Source: Daucus carota subsp. sativus
Taxonomy: Eukaryota > Streptophyta > Magnoliopsida > Apiales > Apiaceae
Length of the DNA stretch: 64,000 nucleotides
Direction: 5' to 3'
Assembly (NCBI RefSeq): GCF_001625215.2
Contig: NC_030383.2
Location: 61,184,949-61,248,948, forward strand
Position 1 is the stretch's first letter, and each line of letters opens with the position of its first letter. The notes under the pieces were generated by a model. The model did no database searches, had not been told where the DNA came from, and was given only the letters and a program-made list of their open reading frames with translations. Shown piece by piece: positions 34,600 through 48,004 of this stretch. Made by a program: the position numbers and the translations under genes.

Positions 34600-36378
34600 C
34601 ATTGGTTCATCGCGTGCTGTATTATATGCGTTATATGTTTCTCAGAGGTGCAATTTTAGCGTCTTGAAATGGTGAGAGCGACCACGAAAAATCATGTATG
34701 AAAATTGTTAGAAATGAAGACTCTAGGGTTTATAAGAGAATGAAATTCAGGAGATGACTAAAGACGGAGTACCAGAGAAATTCGAATTGGGTATGCGACG
34801 GGCTGTGAGCCCATGGACTTGTCCTCCTCCACCGGCAGTAGAGTGTTATGCCGAATTTGAAATTTCTGAAAAAAAATATCGTGAATATTTGATATTTCAA
34901 TTATCAAAAAAAATCATGATATATATATTTTATTATATAGTTATTTAAAATAATTTTGTGGGTCATATAATATGTCATCTTATTCTACTTTCATCTAATA
35001 TTTTTAGTATTAATTCAAATTAAAGAAAATATTAATCTCCAAACCTTACATATCTTGAATATTTTATCAGTTGTTGACCCGAATTTGATTCTAAGTCAGA
35101 TTAAAAAATATTAGAACGTAAGACATATAAATTTAAATTATTATAAAAGAATATTTAATAAAATATTCCCAAGGACAAATTTCAGATTCTCCCTTATTTA
35201 ACACTTCGGTCTTGTTTGATTATCAATATACTGTTCTTAGAAGTTGTATAAGAACTTAAAAATTCATGAAACTAGGATTACAAGCTATTTGGGAACTTAA
35301 AATTTCGTGAAACCATATAGAACCTATATTAAATAATAATCATCAAAATAATATTTTTAATAGAATAATATGCTTTATAACTGAAATTTATTAATAACTG
35401 AAATTTATTAAGAATGTTCATAATAATTTATAAAATTATTAAGCAAATAATATTCTTAATATTATTATTATTATTATTAATCATCTTATAATATAAAATT
35501 ATTCAATTCAAAAAAATCTGACGTTACTCAATTAAGATTGTTTAAAATCAATTAAAATCTGATGATATTCAACTGCTGGTAGATTTTTTTGAATTTCATA
35601 AAATGATGACTTTTGTGGGATTCTTCGCTGTATTTTAAATTTTTTAAAAATTCCATTAAAATTTATGAGATTTTAAAATATCATGCTTAAATTTCAAAAA
35701 AATTTATATAAACTCAACGACATTTTATAAGAATCCGCACAAAATCAAAATCACTTATAATTCATTAAAATCCATAATTTAAGACAATTCATTGAAATCG
35801 AATCCAACACCACTCGTCGTGTTAAAACAAAAATGCTGACTGCCTATATTTTGGGCTGACCGTGGCTTGGACAGTTGGACTGAGGGGTTGGGTTAACATA
35901 AATATGCATGTTATTTATAAAATACAACTTTATAAATTAATCTAAATGTCTTAATAGAATCTATTTTATTCTTGTTACATTTAATTTTATATATTATTTT
36001 ATTGCTCGGCATGTATCATAATGTTTTAAGAAAATATAATTCTCCAGTTTATTTAATTTGTTTCCTGAACACAAATTTAAATTTTAATATGTATACAATT
36101 TATGAGACGAAGAGAGTAATGTTTAAATATTTTTTATAAAAATAAATAATTTATAAAATTACATTTTATATACACCTTAAAATACATATCGACTATGTTA
36201 TTAGAGTCTCAAAACGTGTAAACCGAGTGGACACGGACGAATTTTGCTACATGGCGGGAAAGTTGAAACGTTTATACAAAATTCATCTAACATGAACCAA
36301 CGGAATACAAAGAGTCTGCCCAGCAGGGCTTTATAAAATCTACACATCTTAAACCCTGAAACTTCAAGCACCAAGAAA
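34600..36378. other. Intergenic region between divergent DCL2 and RPB3
   Basis: AT-rich, with short TTA runs near 35460-35480. No gene, clear transposon ends or structured RNA seen. It separates two outward-facing genes, so both promoters lie here. Confidence 0.5.
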
Positions 36379-38246
36379 ATGGAAAGAGCCTCATACCAAA
36401 GATTTCCCACTGTCAAAATCAGAGACCTTAAAAATGACTATGCAAAATTCGAGCTTCGAGACACTGATGCAAGCATTGCCAATGCTCTGCGGAGAGTAAT
36501 GATCTCAGAAGTGCCCACCATTGCCATTGACTTAGTTGAAATAGAGGCTAACACAAGTGTGCTCAATGATGAGTTCATCGCTCACCGACTTGGCCTTATT
36601 CCTCTGACAAGTGATCGCGCTATGAGCATGCGCTTGTCGCGTGATTGTGATGCGTGTGATGGTGATGGGGAGTGTGAATTTTGCTCTGTGGAGCTGCATT
36701 TGAGTGTTAAGTGTGTTGGTGAGCAGCATTTGGAGGTCACGAGTGATGATCTTATTCCTTCGGATCATAATGTTGTCCCTGTTGGCTACTCTGGTCCCGG
36801 AGATTCTGAGCCGAAAAGGTCAATCACTTTTTTTTGTGTGTAGTTGTTTGTTGAATTTTTTAAATTTTATATGATCCTCACAAGAACTCATTTTAGCCAC
36901 TAGAATCCCTATGTTAAATCTTGAAAAATGATTAACACAATCCTGATTGGCGGATGATGTGTGAGCCACATGGATTACAAATAAAACGAGAACTTGAGGA
37001 AATATAGAAAGATTGTAGCAAACACATCATCTGTTTGTTAACATTTTCATTAATATTTTTGCAAGACTTAACGGAGTGAAATATGTAGTGATTATAGTTA
37101 CTTAAACGAATTCTGGTGGAGATGGGGTAGTCACTTGATAGGAGAATTGATGAGAATGGTGGGCACTTTGATATAATACCCGTTTTCTACTGTAAGCCCT
37201 TCTTTTGTTAGCATAAGATATGAGTCCAGATCCCCCTGTTAGTCACTTTCTGCTGTAGAACATCGCGGAAGCTGTTAAATCTTAGTTATTCATTCATTAA
37301 TTCATCTGTGTACGAGCAATTGACACGGATTATAAGACATTTAATTGTGGCTACAGAATTGAAACCTAAGGGAAACACTTGTTATACTGTGTTTTTTCGC
37401 GCATCAAATGTAGCAATTTAACCAGTGGCCTGTGTCTAACAGGGGATTGCTTGCAGAACTGTGATTACCTTGTTCTGTGCCTAAGTGTAGATTATTGTCA
37501 AATGATTAAAGTTTAATTTATTTTCCAGCAATTGATTATGAATCTGATTTCATTTAATTATAATTTATATAGGATATGCATGTAAAATGATGATAAATTT
37601 GATTAAAACACTTGCTGATACCTGCAAGTTTTTGAACTGTTTAGGGGAATAGTAATTGTGAAGCTAAATCGAGGACAAGAACTGAAGTTGAGGGCCATTG
37701 CCCGAAAAGGGATTGGGAAGGATCACGCAAAGTGGTCGCCTGCTGCAACCGTTACTTTCATGTATGAACCCGCCATCTATATCAATGAAAATATGATGGA
37801 TAGCCTAACACTCGAAGAGAAACAAGGTTTCGTTGATAGCAGTCCAACCAAAGTCTTTGAAATTGATGATAAAACCCAACAGGTTGGTTTTTCATTTTTT
37901 AACCTCTGATTTTTTGTCTACTTGAATTGATCAGAACATTGTTCTCTACTGCTGTCAGGTGAAAATTGTTGATCCAGAGGCGTACGCTTATGATGACGAG
38001 GTGATCAAAAAAGCAGAAGCAATGGGGAAGCCTGGACTGGTGGAAATCTATGCAAAGGAAGACAGCTTTATCTTCACTGTTGAAACCACTGGTGCACTCA
38101 AAGCTTCGCAGTTGGTTCTGAATGCTATTGATGTCTTGAAACAAAAGCTTGATTCAGTTCGCGTATCAGATGACACTGCAGAAGCTGATGAACAGTTTGG
38201 GGATTTGGGTGCACATATGCGCGGAGAGGATGTTCCTACTTGGTGA
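36379..38246 (+). CDS. NRPB3: RNA polymerase II/IV/V subunit 3 (RPB3-like)
   Basis: Alpha-like subunit that pairs with RPB11 to nucleate polymerase assembly; in plants it is shared by Pol II, IV and V. Three exons: 36379-36818, 37645-37882 and 37959-38246, all joining in frame to 321 aa, close to the usual 319. The N-terminal part has the alpha-type dimerisation motif [20 protein letters not shown]; the zinc loop is [13 protein letters not shown] (about 91-103); SVELHL and the insert domain follow; the C-terminal exon completes the dimerisation fold with [20 protein letters not shown]. It ends [12 protein letters not shown]. No missing residues noticed. Its neighbours are functionally unrelated except that Pol IV works upstream of dicer proteins. 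Confidence 0.95.
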
Positions 38247-39021
38247 CGGAATTCTCACATTTATCTATCGTAGGCAATTCTGAGATATTTTATGGATTTC
38301 TGATTCTGCTCTTCGTTATTTTAGCCTTTTCTTGATTCTGAACTTCTTAAGTTTTTGGTATGCTGTGACTATCTTGTTTTATGAGTTAACCAATACATTT
38401 ACCTTGGCAAACTATTTTTCTTTTATTTAAACTTTTATTTAAAGTTTTTTATCTATGTCGCCACTCGCCATCTTGATTAACGGTTTGTAATAAATGTTAA
38501 GATCTTCACGAAAATAATTCATCTTCGTACATTTACTGCTCTTTATATCTTATGTCCAGCCGAAAGAAAATAAGTGTACATCTTACCTTCCTCGGACTCT
38601 ACATCTGAGTTTGATTCGGTTTAACAGCTCATAATCTAGATTTTTTTCAAGAAAAAATTATTGAACATTAAGCCCCCATGTGAGTGTGCTTTTGCTTTCA
38701 CAGTAATAGACCCAACCTTTTAGGCAAGTAAATCGTGAGCATCACGGTTGCTGGAGAAAAAAATGTATACCGAACAAAATAAGACTACCCTTTTGGCCTT
38801 TTATCTCATGAGAATAGATACTTCACAGTTCACACTAGATTTAAGGGACCACAGCATTTATATGTGATAAGATTTTTCTATATCATTCCTTTTCTCCTCC
38901 AAAATTAAACCAGAACTTTATTTTGGTTGAAAAAGCTGCATGTTTAGTTGACAAGTTATGATTTTGTAGCCCCTTTTTCTTGAAAAATTCTTTCTTGATT
39001 ATATTTGGTTCTGAGAAAAAA
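38247..39021. other. Spacer between RPB3 and the CONSTANS-like gene
   Basis: Holds the RPB3 3' region and the promoter of the next gene. No repeat or further gene seen. Confidence 0.5.
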
Positions 39022-41232
39022 ATGGCTGATTCTGCAGAAATTTCAAATAGTAGCAAAAATTTCGAAGAAAAACCAAGTCTTTGTGATTTTTGTGGAGATT
39101 TAAGGGCAGTTTTGTATTGCAGAGCTGATTCTGCTAGGCTTTGTTTGATGTGTGATCATAAAGTGCACTCAACTAATCAGCTTTTCACTAAGCACACACG
39201 TTCTGTGTTATGTGATGCTTGTAATTCATCACCTTCTTCGATTTTTTGTTCTACACATGGGTCTGTTCTCTGTCAGAACTGTGATTGGGAAAGTCACAGG
39301 GTTTCTCAGTCAACTGTTCATGATAGAAGGCCTATTGAAGGGTTTATCGGGTGCCCTTCTGTGGCGGAGTTGTTGGCTACTTTTGGTTTTGATGAATTGG
39401 GGAAGAAGAAGAAGAATGTTTTGAGAAGTGATGGGATTGAGGATTCTGAGAATTTTGAGTTTTCGGATTATTTGATTTGGGAAACTCCTTCTGTTGTTAG
39501 TCTTGATGATTTGATTTCTTCTGATGGCTCTGACCATAATTTTCAGGCTACAGGAATCCCTCCTTTGCCTAAGGTTTGACAATATTCTTATGCAGTTTTT
39601 GTTATTTTGAACTCGAACTGAAATAAATAATATATCTTTTCGCTCTGTTGAACACCTGTTGCTTTCCTGGTATATGTTAAACAAGTTGTTTTAATTGGTG
39701 AGATTAGTTTAATATAAGTGCATTCTTTTGTATTTCCTGTTTGATTGAACATGGCTAGTTTCTCAGAACCGAAACACTGTTTGTGGACAACGAAAAGAAG
39801 AGATACTCTGCCAGCTGCGTGAAATGGTAAAGTTAGAACCTGGCTGTGATCAAGATAAGCAAGATGTAGAGCCCTCTTCTGGATACCAGTCCCTGGTGCC
39901 TGATCGTGCCTGCAGGCAGCTGTATACAAGCTTTGAAAGCAAGAAAGAGCCGACCTTCTTTCCATACGAGGTTTGTTCCATTGGATTGTTTACCTAATTT
40001 ATTCTTTTGCATCTTAGTTTGATTTAGTTACCAATTTGCTACCCAGAAACAACACGAACGAAATGGTAATGACTTGGTAAGTCGGAAAAGGAATGACAAC
40101 TGTGTGAAATTAGACCTAGAATTCAATTCTGGTTAGCCTTTTAATCTTTTGGGTATGATAGGAGAAATATGGTTGAGAAGTCAAATTTGGTGGTCTGTTT
40201 CTTTGTTAGAACTTCGGCTTAAGAGTTACTATCAGTGCAACTTTTTTTTGGTTTGGTGCTTCAAGCATAAGTATGTGGTCCAATAACTTGTAGGGTAAGA
40301 GAATAGCTAGAGTTGTCTGACATTATAATATCTGCTCAAGGATCTTTAATATATCAAGCTACTTTTTCATTTTGGAGAATTATGACTCTGTCGATTTGCT
40401 AAATATCCGATGTTCTGTAATAAGGACAGCCTCTGCAAATTTATACTCTGTAATCAATAACTTGCAAGTGTTTGACCCTTTTGAGATAGATAGTGAACAA
40501 TGTATGAACATATAAGCCGCCTCATTACAGCTTCTTATTGGCTTTTGCTCAATTTGCAAGGAAGATGTAGGACAATGAACTTCTGGCCCTCTTTTATATC
40601 AGAAAGCTGTTTTTTAGGAACTCTGGAGGGTTTAGATGTAATACTGCATTTTCTTTTAGGAACTCTCGTTTATCTTTAGCTTTAGATGTAGGTGAATGGA
40701 GAAAAGAAAAGACAATTTATTTGATGTCCTTTTTTACAGGAAAATACTTTTCAGTGGTACAATGATGGTCATGAAGATGCAGATGAAAGCCTGCCTAATA
40801 CCTCATACCAGAGCTATTTTAACACAGACTGCTTAGTTCCTGATAAAGATCCGGAGGTTGATCCTAGTTTACATTGTGAAGAAAACAAGCATGTAACGCC
40901 ATCACAGAACCCTGTTGTTGCTGAGGCCTCGCAAATCTTCCCTAAAGTTGCTCCACATGAATTTTCAAGCCAGCATAGAGACTCTGCAATCACACGATAC
41001 AAGGAGAAGAGGAAATCTAGGAGGTACATATATTTCTAGTTCTGAGCGGATTTCAGAGTTGCTAATGTTCTTTTTGTGTTGATTAACATATATTTCTGGA
41101 ATCAAGTTTAGACTGATGATCCAGGTTTGTAAATTTCACAGGTACGAGAAGCACATTAGGTATGAATCAAGAAAGGTTCGTGCAGAAAGTAGAGCTAGAA
41201 TCAAGGGCCGGTTTGCCAAGGTAGATCGCTAA
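39022..41232 (+). CDS. CONSTANS-like zinc finger protein (two B-boxes plus CCT)
   Basis: Nuclear transcription regulator of the BBX/COL family, nearest by memory to the COL9/COL10 type. Four exons: 39022-39573, 39767-39970, 40740-41023 and 41142-41232, joining in frame to 376 aa. B-box 1 begins [13 protein letters not shown] (21-33) with [10 protein letters not shown]-box 2 begins [13 protein letters not shown] with CQNCDWESH; an acidic middle follows; the CCT domain (about 336-376) reads [20 protein letters not shown] and onward to KGRFAKVDR, where the protein stops. CCT domains bind NF-Y partners and DNA. An in-frame ATG at 38980 would add 14 residues; the MADSAE start is chosen because B-box spacing fits the family. 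Roles in flowering or light responses are inferred. Confidence 0.93.
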
Positions 41233-42153
41233 AATCCTGTGCATAAGTGATATGGACAGTTATTCGTCTGATATTTACCAGTTCTTGCTAGGGGTTTGGG
41301 ACTAGGTTTGCAGCAAACAGTTCAGATCATATTCCTCAGACAATCCTGAGATAGTACTCTTCTTATGCTTTGGTTTGGAAAAGCTTCTTAAAATATAAGT
41401 AGTGTATGTGTAATTACTTTTGCATTATAGTTAAATATGAAAATTAAAAATATTTGGTTGGGGATGCAGTATATGAGATTGAGTTTTGATGTGCAACTTT
41501 CTGCTTTGTATATTACTTCTTAATTATGTACAGATGCAGTATAAAATGACAATGGAGCAAAACTACTCTGAGAGAACCGAGGCTTAATCATTTATCTTTA
41601 TACCTTATAATCAGTTGGGTTGCCTAATTGGAGTTGTATGTATAGATCTTGCATCAAAGATCTTTGGAGTGTTTAGAAACTTAGAAGATAAAGAACTCAT
41701 GGATGGCCGAAATTCAGGGTTGGACTACAAACATGCAAATGCCTGCGTCAAGACTCAAGACCAAGATAATTTCAGCTTCTTGCTGTCTTGTTGGACGTGG
41801 GAGGCGTTTGTCCAAAATATCATTCATCGTTCTATTTTGAGCGGATTCCAGAGTTGTCAGCAGGTCCAAAATATTGATAATTGGATAATTTGTTTTGTGA
41901 CCTATTTTTCACAGAAGTATTAAATTGAGTTGAATTATTAATATGTTTAAACTAATCCAAGATCGAAAAGAACAATTTACAACAATATATTTAATAGATT
42001 ATTTTAATAATTGTAGGAAGAGGAGCTTGATACATGCAATGTCTTGGTTCTTTTCTTGCTTACATCTGTTTCTTCTATTTTTCTTCCTTCATTACTCCTT
42101 CAAGCTCCATCTCCTTCAATTTGGTTTTTCGATTTGACTTTCGAAGTTAAATA
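41233..42153. other. Spacer between convergent COL and SWEET genes
   Basis: 3' regions of the two genes. Short open frames here have no recognisable protein character. Confidence 0.5.
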
Positions 42154-43725
42154 TTAGTATTCCACAGATAATTTAGTGTTGCAGTGGACCTGAGGCTCTT
42201 TACCATCATGATCAGTACTTATAACTACTGATACCACAACTTCTTGATGCTCAGCTGGTTCAGCATTCTGTTCATTCATCTTTGTGCCATCCTCTGGCAT
42301 TTCTGAATCAATTTTCGCGGTTTTCTTGAGATCATCCTCTGCAAATTCTGAATCAATCTTCGCGGTGGAAGGAACTACATGCTTGTCCACCTGCATCTCC
42401 ACGTCAATGCTGACAATAGGAAGAATTCCGTGTTTGTTCTTGTCCTTGTAGATCATGTAGAGGACCATCTGAACAATCCCGAAACTAAAGCCTAGCACAT
42501 TCGGTGTCTGATCATGCAACAACAACATTAACAAGTACTTAACAAAATCTAACTCAAAATTATGTGTAATTTATGAAGAAATTGTCAGTACTCACCGCAA
42601 CAAAATAATCATCTGCCAGAACACCATAGAAGAACCACATTACCGCGCAGATAGTAAGGAAGAACGACAGTGAAAGTGGCATAAACTCCACACTCTTTGT
42701 TCTGATAACCAGCCTCTGCATTTAGCGAATATCATATTTTAGCAAGCTACAAATTAAGAATTGTAATTCGGGTCTTTCTGGCGGGCACACACTAATAACT
42801 ACTTTTTACTTTGGTGGAAGATTTTGATTGGTGGAGATTTCTATGAATGCAGGGAGCCATCATTATTAATGGGATTGGAACTAATAGAAATCCACCACAT
42901 AACTAAAAAGTGGTGTTTAGGGTGTCCCTGCTAGAAAATCCGTTGTAAATTTTAAGCCTATGAAATATGTGTAGCCTCTTCAATTAGCTTGACGCGTTTA
43001 GCAAATGAAATTCATACCATAATGCTGAGAGGAGCAACAAAAACACAGACAGAAAACACAGCACAAATCCATCCAACAATCGTGATACGATCAGGCCCTT
43101 CGAAGAATGTCAAGGTTGTTAATATAATTGTCCCGAATGCTGCTCCGTTCAGCAGAACAAGCAGTTTGGCAGTAAATTTCTGTCAGAAAATTATAAATGA
43201 TCAAATTTCACAAACATAATCAGCTTCTGACATCGAATATGTAAAGACCATATATATACCTTGGCATCCTTTGGTGCATAAATCATGAAGAGCAGGATAT
43301 ACACAGATTCAATCAAGATTCCGATGGTGTTAATAGTGATTAGCCAGAAACCATCTGGCTTAAGCAAGCCATAGTACAAAGTTAACATGGCACTGAACAG
43401 TGCTACAATATATGGTATTGCTTGGAACCCTTCTGTTGATTTTTTCTTGTAAATTCTCCGAAATGTAGGTCTGCACAAATACTTAAATGTATGACACACT
43501 AAACAAACTTGAAGCAAAATTCACAATTTATGTGAGAACAAGATCTTACAATGGAGCCAAATACACGAAGAACGACACAATGTTGCCTGCAGACACAAGA
43601 TGAGTACACAAGATTATCAGAGTAAGTAAATTCACCGAAAGGTAGGAGATCAAAAGGCGAAAGGTACCTAGAATGCCAAAGACGACAACCATCTCAATGT
43701 CGAAATGATGGCTGATGAATGCCAT
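42154..43725 (-). CDS. Clade III SWEET sugar transporter, copy A
   Basis: Membrane uniporter; clade III members mainly export sucrose at the plasma membrane. Six exons: 43668-43725, 43550-43586, 43260-43470, 43018-43179, 42596-42715 and 42154-42507, in frame to 313 aa. Two MtN3/saliva repeats form seven membrane helices: the first includes [16 protein letters not shown] and [10 protein letters not shown]; the second includes [16 protein letters not shown] and [13 protein letters not shown] long hydrophilic tail with repeated AKIDSE..EDD/PEDG segments follows. Inverted duplicate of 51503-52842: about 95% identical outside exon 4 but about 80% in exon 4. A MITE-like element occupies intron 4 only in this copy. 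TATA box at 43851-43857. Substrate is inferred from the clade. Confidence 0.95.
42774..42938. mobile_element. Small inverted-repeat element in SWEET copy A intron 4
   Basis: TTTCTGGCGGGCACACAC at the left and, reverse-complemented, TTTTCTAGCAGGGACACC at the right. It contains ATTGGTGGA and the mirror-like TCCACCA. Ends resemble those of the element at 48176-48356. The intron of SWEET copy B lacks it. No coding capacity. Confidence 0.6.
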
Positions 43726-43850
43726 TTTGGAGATGCAGGGGTGAAGGGAAGGGATGGAGAAGCTCTCCCTTAAGACCCTCTCAAGTTGAGAGAACTTTAA
43801 GTGTTTGTTTGGAAATTGAGCTTGTCAAAATGTGATGCATTTTGCAACGT

Positions 43851-43857
43851 TTATATA
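43851..43857 (-). promoter_or_regulatory. TATA box of SWEET copy A
   Basis: TATATAA on the minus strand in the context GCTATATAAAC, shared with SWEET copy B (51371). Confidence 0.7.
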
Positions 43858-43869
43858 GCAATCCAAAAG

Positions 43870-44060
43870 GTGATCAAGCTAGCTATGGTTAGAAAGTTTC
43901 AGTGGAGACACTTGCTCTGAGTATGAGTTGAACTGCTTATAATAAACTCTGATTAGCAAATCTCTCATCTTTTGTGGAGTCCTTCTTATCTTAAAATTAT
44001 GCATGTGTGCAAAATTTGTGAACAAAGCACGTTTATGCGAAAATAATAACATTTATTTTA
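43870..44060 (-). repeat. Duplicated SWEET promoter (copy A side)
   Basis: Pieces such as AAGTGTCTCCACTGAAACTT, GGTGATCAAGCT (read in either direction) and CGCATAAACGTGCTTTGTTC also occur upstream of copy B (51180-51420). The inverted duplication therefore reaches at least 300 bp upstream of the genes. Confidence 0.75.
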
Positions 44061-47000
44061 AGGATGCCTGGTTCATTGTGTAGTACCGGATTCATCGAAG
44101 AGTGGGTGAAAGTCGAACTCAGTTGTTTCGGGATAATATAAAAAATGAGCGAGAGTCAAATTCAGTTGTTTCGGGACAATATTAAAGAGTGAGCGAGAAA
44201 CTCAATTGATTGTTTGATTATATCAATAGCAGAGATTATTTAAATTTTAAAATTTATCATGCCAATAAGATATGTAAACTATGGGACTCGATCGGACTAA
44301 TTATTTAATATTTTTTTCAAAGATTATTGAACTATTTAAATATATACAACTCAACTTTCAATACGACAAAATTAGTTCAAATTATCTCGATTCTATCAAA
44401 AACATTGAATTATCTCGATTCGATCCAAACCACGACGGATTCTTAGTGCTTCATTTCTCATGCATGCCACATTGATTTTCCTCACACACACCAGTGAAAT
44501 CACCTAGAAATTCAAGATTCATTAACAACATTGGTTCATTACAACTAAAACTAGTTCCTTGAAGATTTTAGTATTAGTTGTAGAAAAAACAAAAGTATCG
44601 AACAAACTGAAAAAATATAACAGAAAAAATGAATTAAGAAGAGAGTTGAAGAAAAGTAGGTCATTCCTATAACTGAAATACAAAAAGCATGAAATAAAAG
44701 ACAAAGGAAGGCCATAAACTCTACTAGACACATTTAATTATAACAAAATTCCAAACCCTTTAAAATATATTCAAAGCTTTTGGTTATTGCTTTGTGCCTT
44801 TCAAGTGTATGATTGTTGTCATTTTTGTTGTTCATGAACCTCTATTAAAGTCAGATCACATTCATGCATGCAAATCTATATTTTTGTTGTAATTTTTTTT
44901 GTTTTTCATATAACTTCCTGTGCAAGAGCTATTCCGGAATCTAGTGTTCATGAATAAAGCACAAATGTGATATTAACATTTACGTAACAACAATTTTTTG
45001 ATGAAAAACTGGTGAAAAATTACTTGAGAAATTTAAAAACAATTATTTCGAACATTAGTTTTTTTCTCAAAAACTGTTTTTAGAAAGAAACAAAAATCTT
45101 CTATGTTTTTGAAAAAGACTATTTTTTTCAATTTTTACGGGAAGTTGTCATAATTTTTAATATCCAACCTCATCAAATAGAGGAAAGTACTACGGAGACC
45201 ATTTTTATTGGAGACCGTGGAGACCACTTATATTCTGCAATCAAAACACTATAAAACACATTATTTTATGAAATATGTTCATGTACTCATTAAAAATGTT
45301 GAAGATCATCTATGTTTAATAAGTAGATAATGTATGTTATGCAAGTTGAACAAAATATCCTGCAAACTAAACATATTTCGCAGAATAAAACATTTTGTAA
45401 TGTTCTACATGCAAAACTTATATGATATTCAAGATTTTAAATGAAATTATGATTTTGTACAACATGATTTGCAAAATTATACGTTTTGCAATGTTTTTAT
45501 GCAATATTATACTTGCAGAACATAAGTGGTCTACACGGTCTCCGATAATAATGGTATCCATAGAACTTAACTCACTCAGAATATGCAAATATAAAAAGTT
45601 ATCAATTAATAATCTAATTTTCAAAACTTTTTTATCAACATTTTATCTGATAGCAAAATAAATTTTGACAGCACACCTCTAACATCTCAAGATTTTGGAT
45701 GAACTAATTCTGAACATGATATATTGATATGAGAGCTCTGATTTGACAGATCTCTCAAAGTTCGACTTTTCATCACCCCAATGTTCTCACAATTTGATAT
45801 GAATTGCCCCAAAAATAAGTGTTCGTGATCCACTCTTCAACCCAAGCATCGAATTGACTAGGAAAAGGATCCTGAATTTATGTTTCAAATTCTGATCCAC
45901 GGACGAGATCCATCGATTATGTTTTTAGTATTTATTTATTTTTTGGTAAACTCTAAGGTACTTTACACACCGTTCATGTTGTCAAATTTTTGATGAAAGT
46001 GGAGTTGTCACGCAGCCACATTGTGGGAGATGCTGGTGAGAAACAACATACAGCTGGTAAGTGACGAAGAATCCATGGAAATTACGTACACTAAAATATA
46101 AATACAGATGTGCTACTTATAAAATAGCGTTGTCTCCTACGTACAATTTATTCTTTATTTAGAAAATTAGTTTGAGAAAATACACGGATTAGGGTTATAA
46201 TATGCGCATTTGTAGCCATGAGATGGACGTTAAATGCATTATGAGACTAATCATTAATTATTTCTAACTAATTGAATTTCTAAATTTGTTGAAAAAGGAA
46301 TTAACATATAAAATACAACGTAAAAACTATCGAATCTATGTTAGCAGGACGTTTCTACCAAGTTCCAATATTATGCAAATTATTTGACACATGGTATGAT
46401 TTTTATGAAATAGTTTGTTAATTATTAAAATTGATAATTATTTATTATATACTTATTTTTTGTTTTAATTAAAAATAAATAATAAATAAATTTAATAAAA
46501 TTTAAATATAATGGTAACATTTAAGAATAATGTGTAAAACTCGTTAAATAATATTTTTACAACTTAGAACTGATATTTCGAGGTTTGTTTGATATTTATT
46601 GTGATTTTAGTGATGGGTAAACCCGCAAGCTCACGGCCTGTAATCATAAATTCGGCTTCCTTCGACATTCCAACCTATCTTACAAGTCTCATCTTTTAAT
46701 CAACAGAATCAATCCTTGCGGCTGAAAATAATAAACTTTACGGTCAATCATCTGGAATCAATTATGATTAGTGATTATTAATATATGTCAAATGAGCGGC
46801 TGCAATAAGAAGTTACTATTAAATTTAAATCCTTGTTTCTTGCTGATACTATCGGGGCACATGTAAATATACACTCAAAAGTATATATGATGGTAAAGCA
46901 TTAAGCATGCACACAGGAATATGGACGTGCTGTAGTTTCAAATTATATATATCTATCTTTAAAATGAAAAAATAATTCCTTTACGTTTTGATTTCAAAAT

Positions 47001-48000
47001 ATAGTTCAGTTCTATGACAAAAAAAAAAGTATATTTCAGTTCATTATTTGAATTTTTAATTTCTAAAATCAGTTTTATATATAATACATATGAATATGAA
47101 TAGAAAAAGTCATACAAAATCTAATTTTCTGGACTTTGAAACGGAAGCAAGATGTATATAAAAGGTTGGATTTTTCATTTTCTGGCAAGTTGAATTTTAG
47201 TCCTACGAATATGTATAATTCGGTTGAGAGTAACTTGATTCGTTTACATTGATTCTGACATAATGGGGTAGTTATGATTTTTATTAATTCAATTCCTTTG
47301 GGTAACTACTCATTATTGTCGCACTAATTTTCTATAACCAATCATTAATCACTCGTTGTCACAACAATTTTCCATTACCTGACTTAATGGGTAGAGAATT
47401 TAGATATAGTTTGGCTCCGTTTTTAATTTAAATTCATTATTGTTTTAAATTAAACATGTATGGGCTATATAATGAATCAAACTAATTAAAAATTAGTTAG
47501 AAATATTTTTTGTATATCAATTAATTTAAAACTTTATATAATAAAAGTTAGAATCACTGCTCAAAAATATTTTACAATTAAGTTTTATTACTATATTTTA
47601 AATAATTTTCATTACAAAGTTATCCAAAAATTTAATTTGCTTTATACTTCCTCTATCTCATTTACTTCTATACATTTTTTCGCATTTTAATGATCTTATA
47701 ATATATGATTTTATAATTTATCTTAAAAAAATTTCTTTTTCTTAAATATATAAATTAAATTTTGATTTAGAAAATCAAATCTTAGAAATAAATTATAAAC
47801 TTAAATTATATAAAAATAAAATAAATTATAAAACTATTTTGAAAGTGTTCGCCGAATCTCGTCCTTTCATATATATACAACTCATATATACAGTACAACT
47901 CAAGAAGATAAAAAAAATACTTAATATAATACGTCAAATCATAAATTACAGTTTTAGGTCCACTCGAACTATTACTCGAAGTACGGCTTTGACCTAATTC
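44060..48000. other. Repeat-rich gene-free stretch between the SWEET copies
   Basis: No supportable gene. AT-rich sequence with a MITE at 45185-45568; the rest shows no clear element boundaries. Confidence 0.5.
45185..45568. mobile_element. MITE with about 53-bp inverted ends
   Basis: The left end AAGTACTACGGAGACCATTT and, reverse-complemented, the right end AAGTTCTATGGATACCATTA extend as inverted repeats to TTCTGCA, including GGAGACCGTG and AGACCACTTAT. The interior is rich in TTTGCA/TGCAAA motifs. Long inverted ends suggest a Mutator-like MITE, but I saw no clear 9-bp duplication. Confidence 0.7.
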
Positions 48001-48004
48001 TTTA

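Noticed and set aside
39310-39965. Two minus-strand open frames of about 125 aa in the COL gene
   Set aside because: Antisense shadows of COL exons 1 and 2, with no protein character of their own.
42989-43219. Plus-strand open frame across SWEET copy A
   Set aside because: Antisense to exon 4 of the SWEET gene, which has clear homology on the minus strand.
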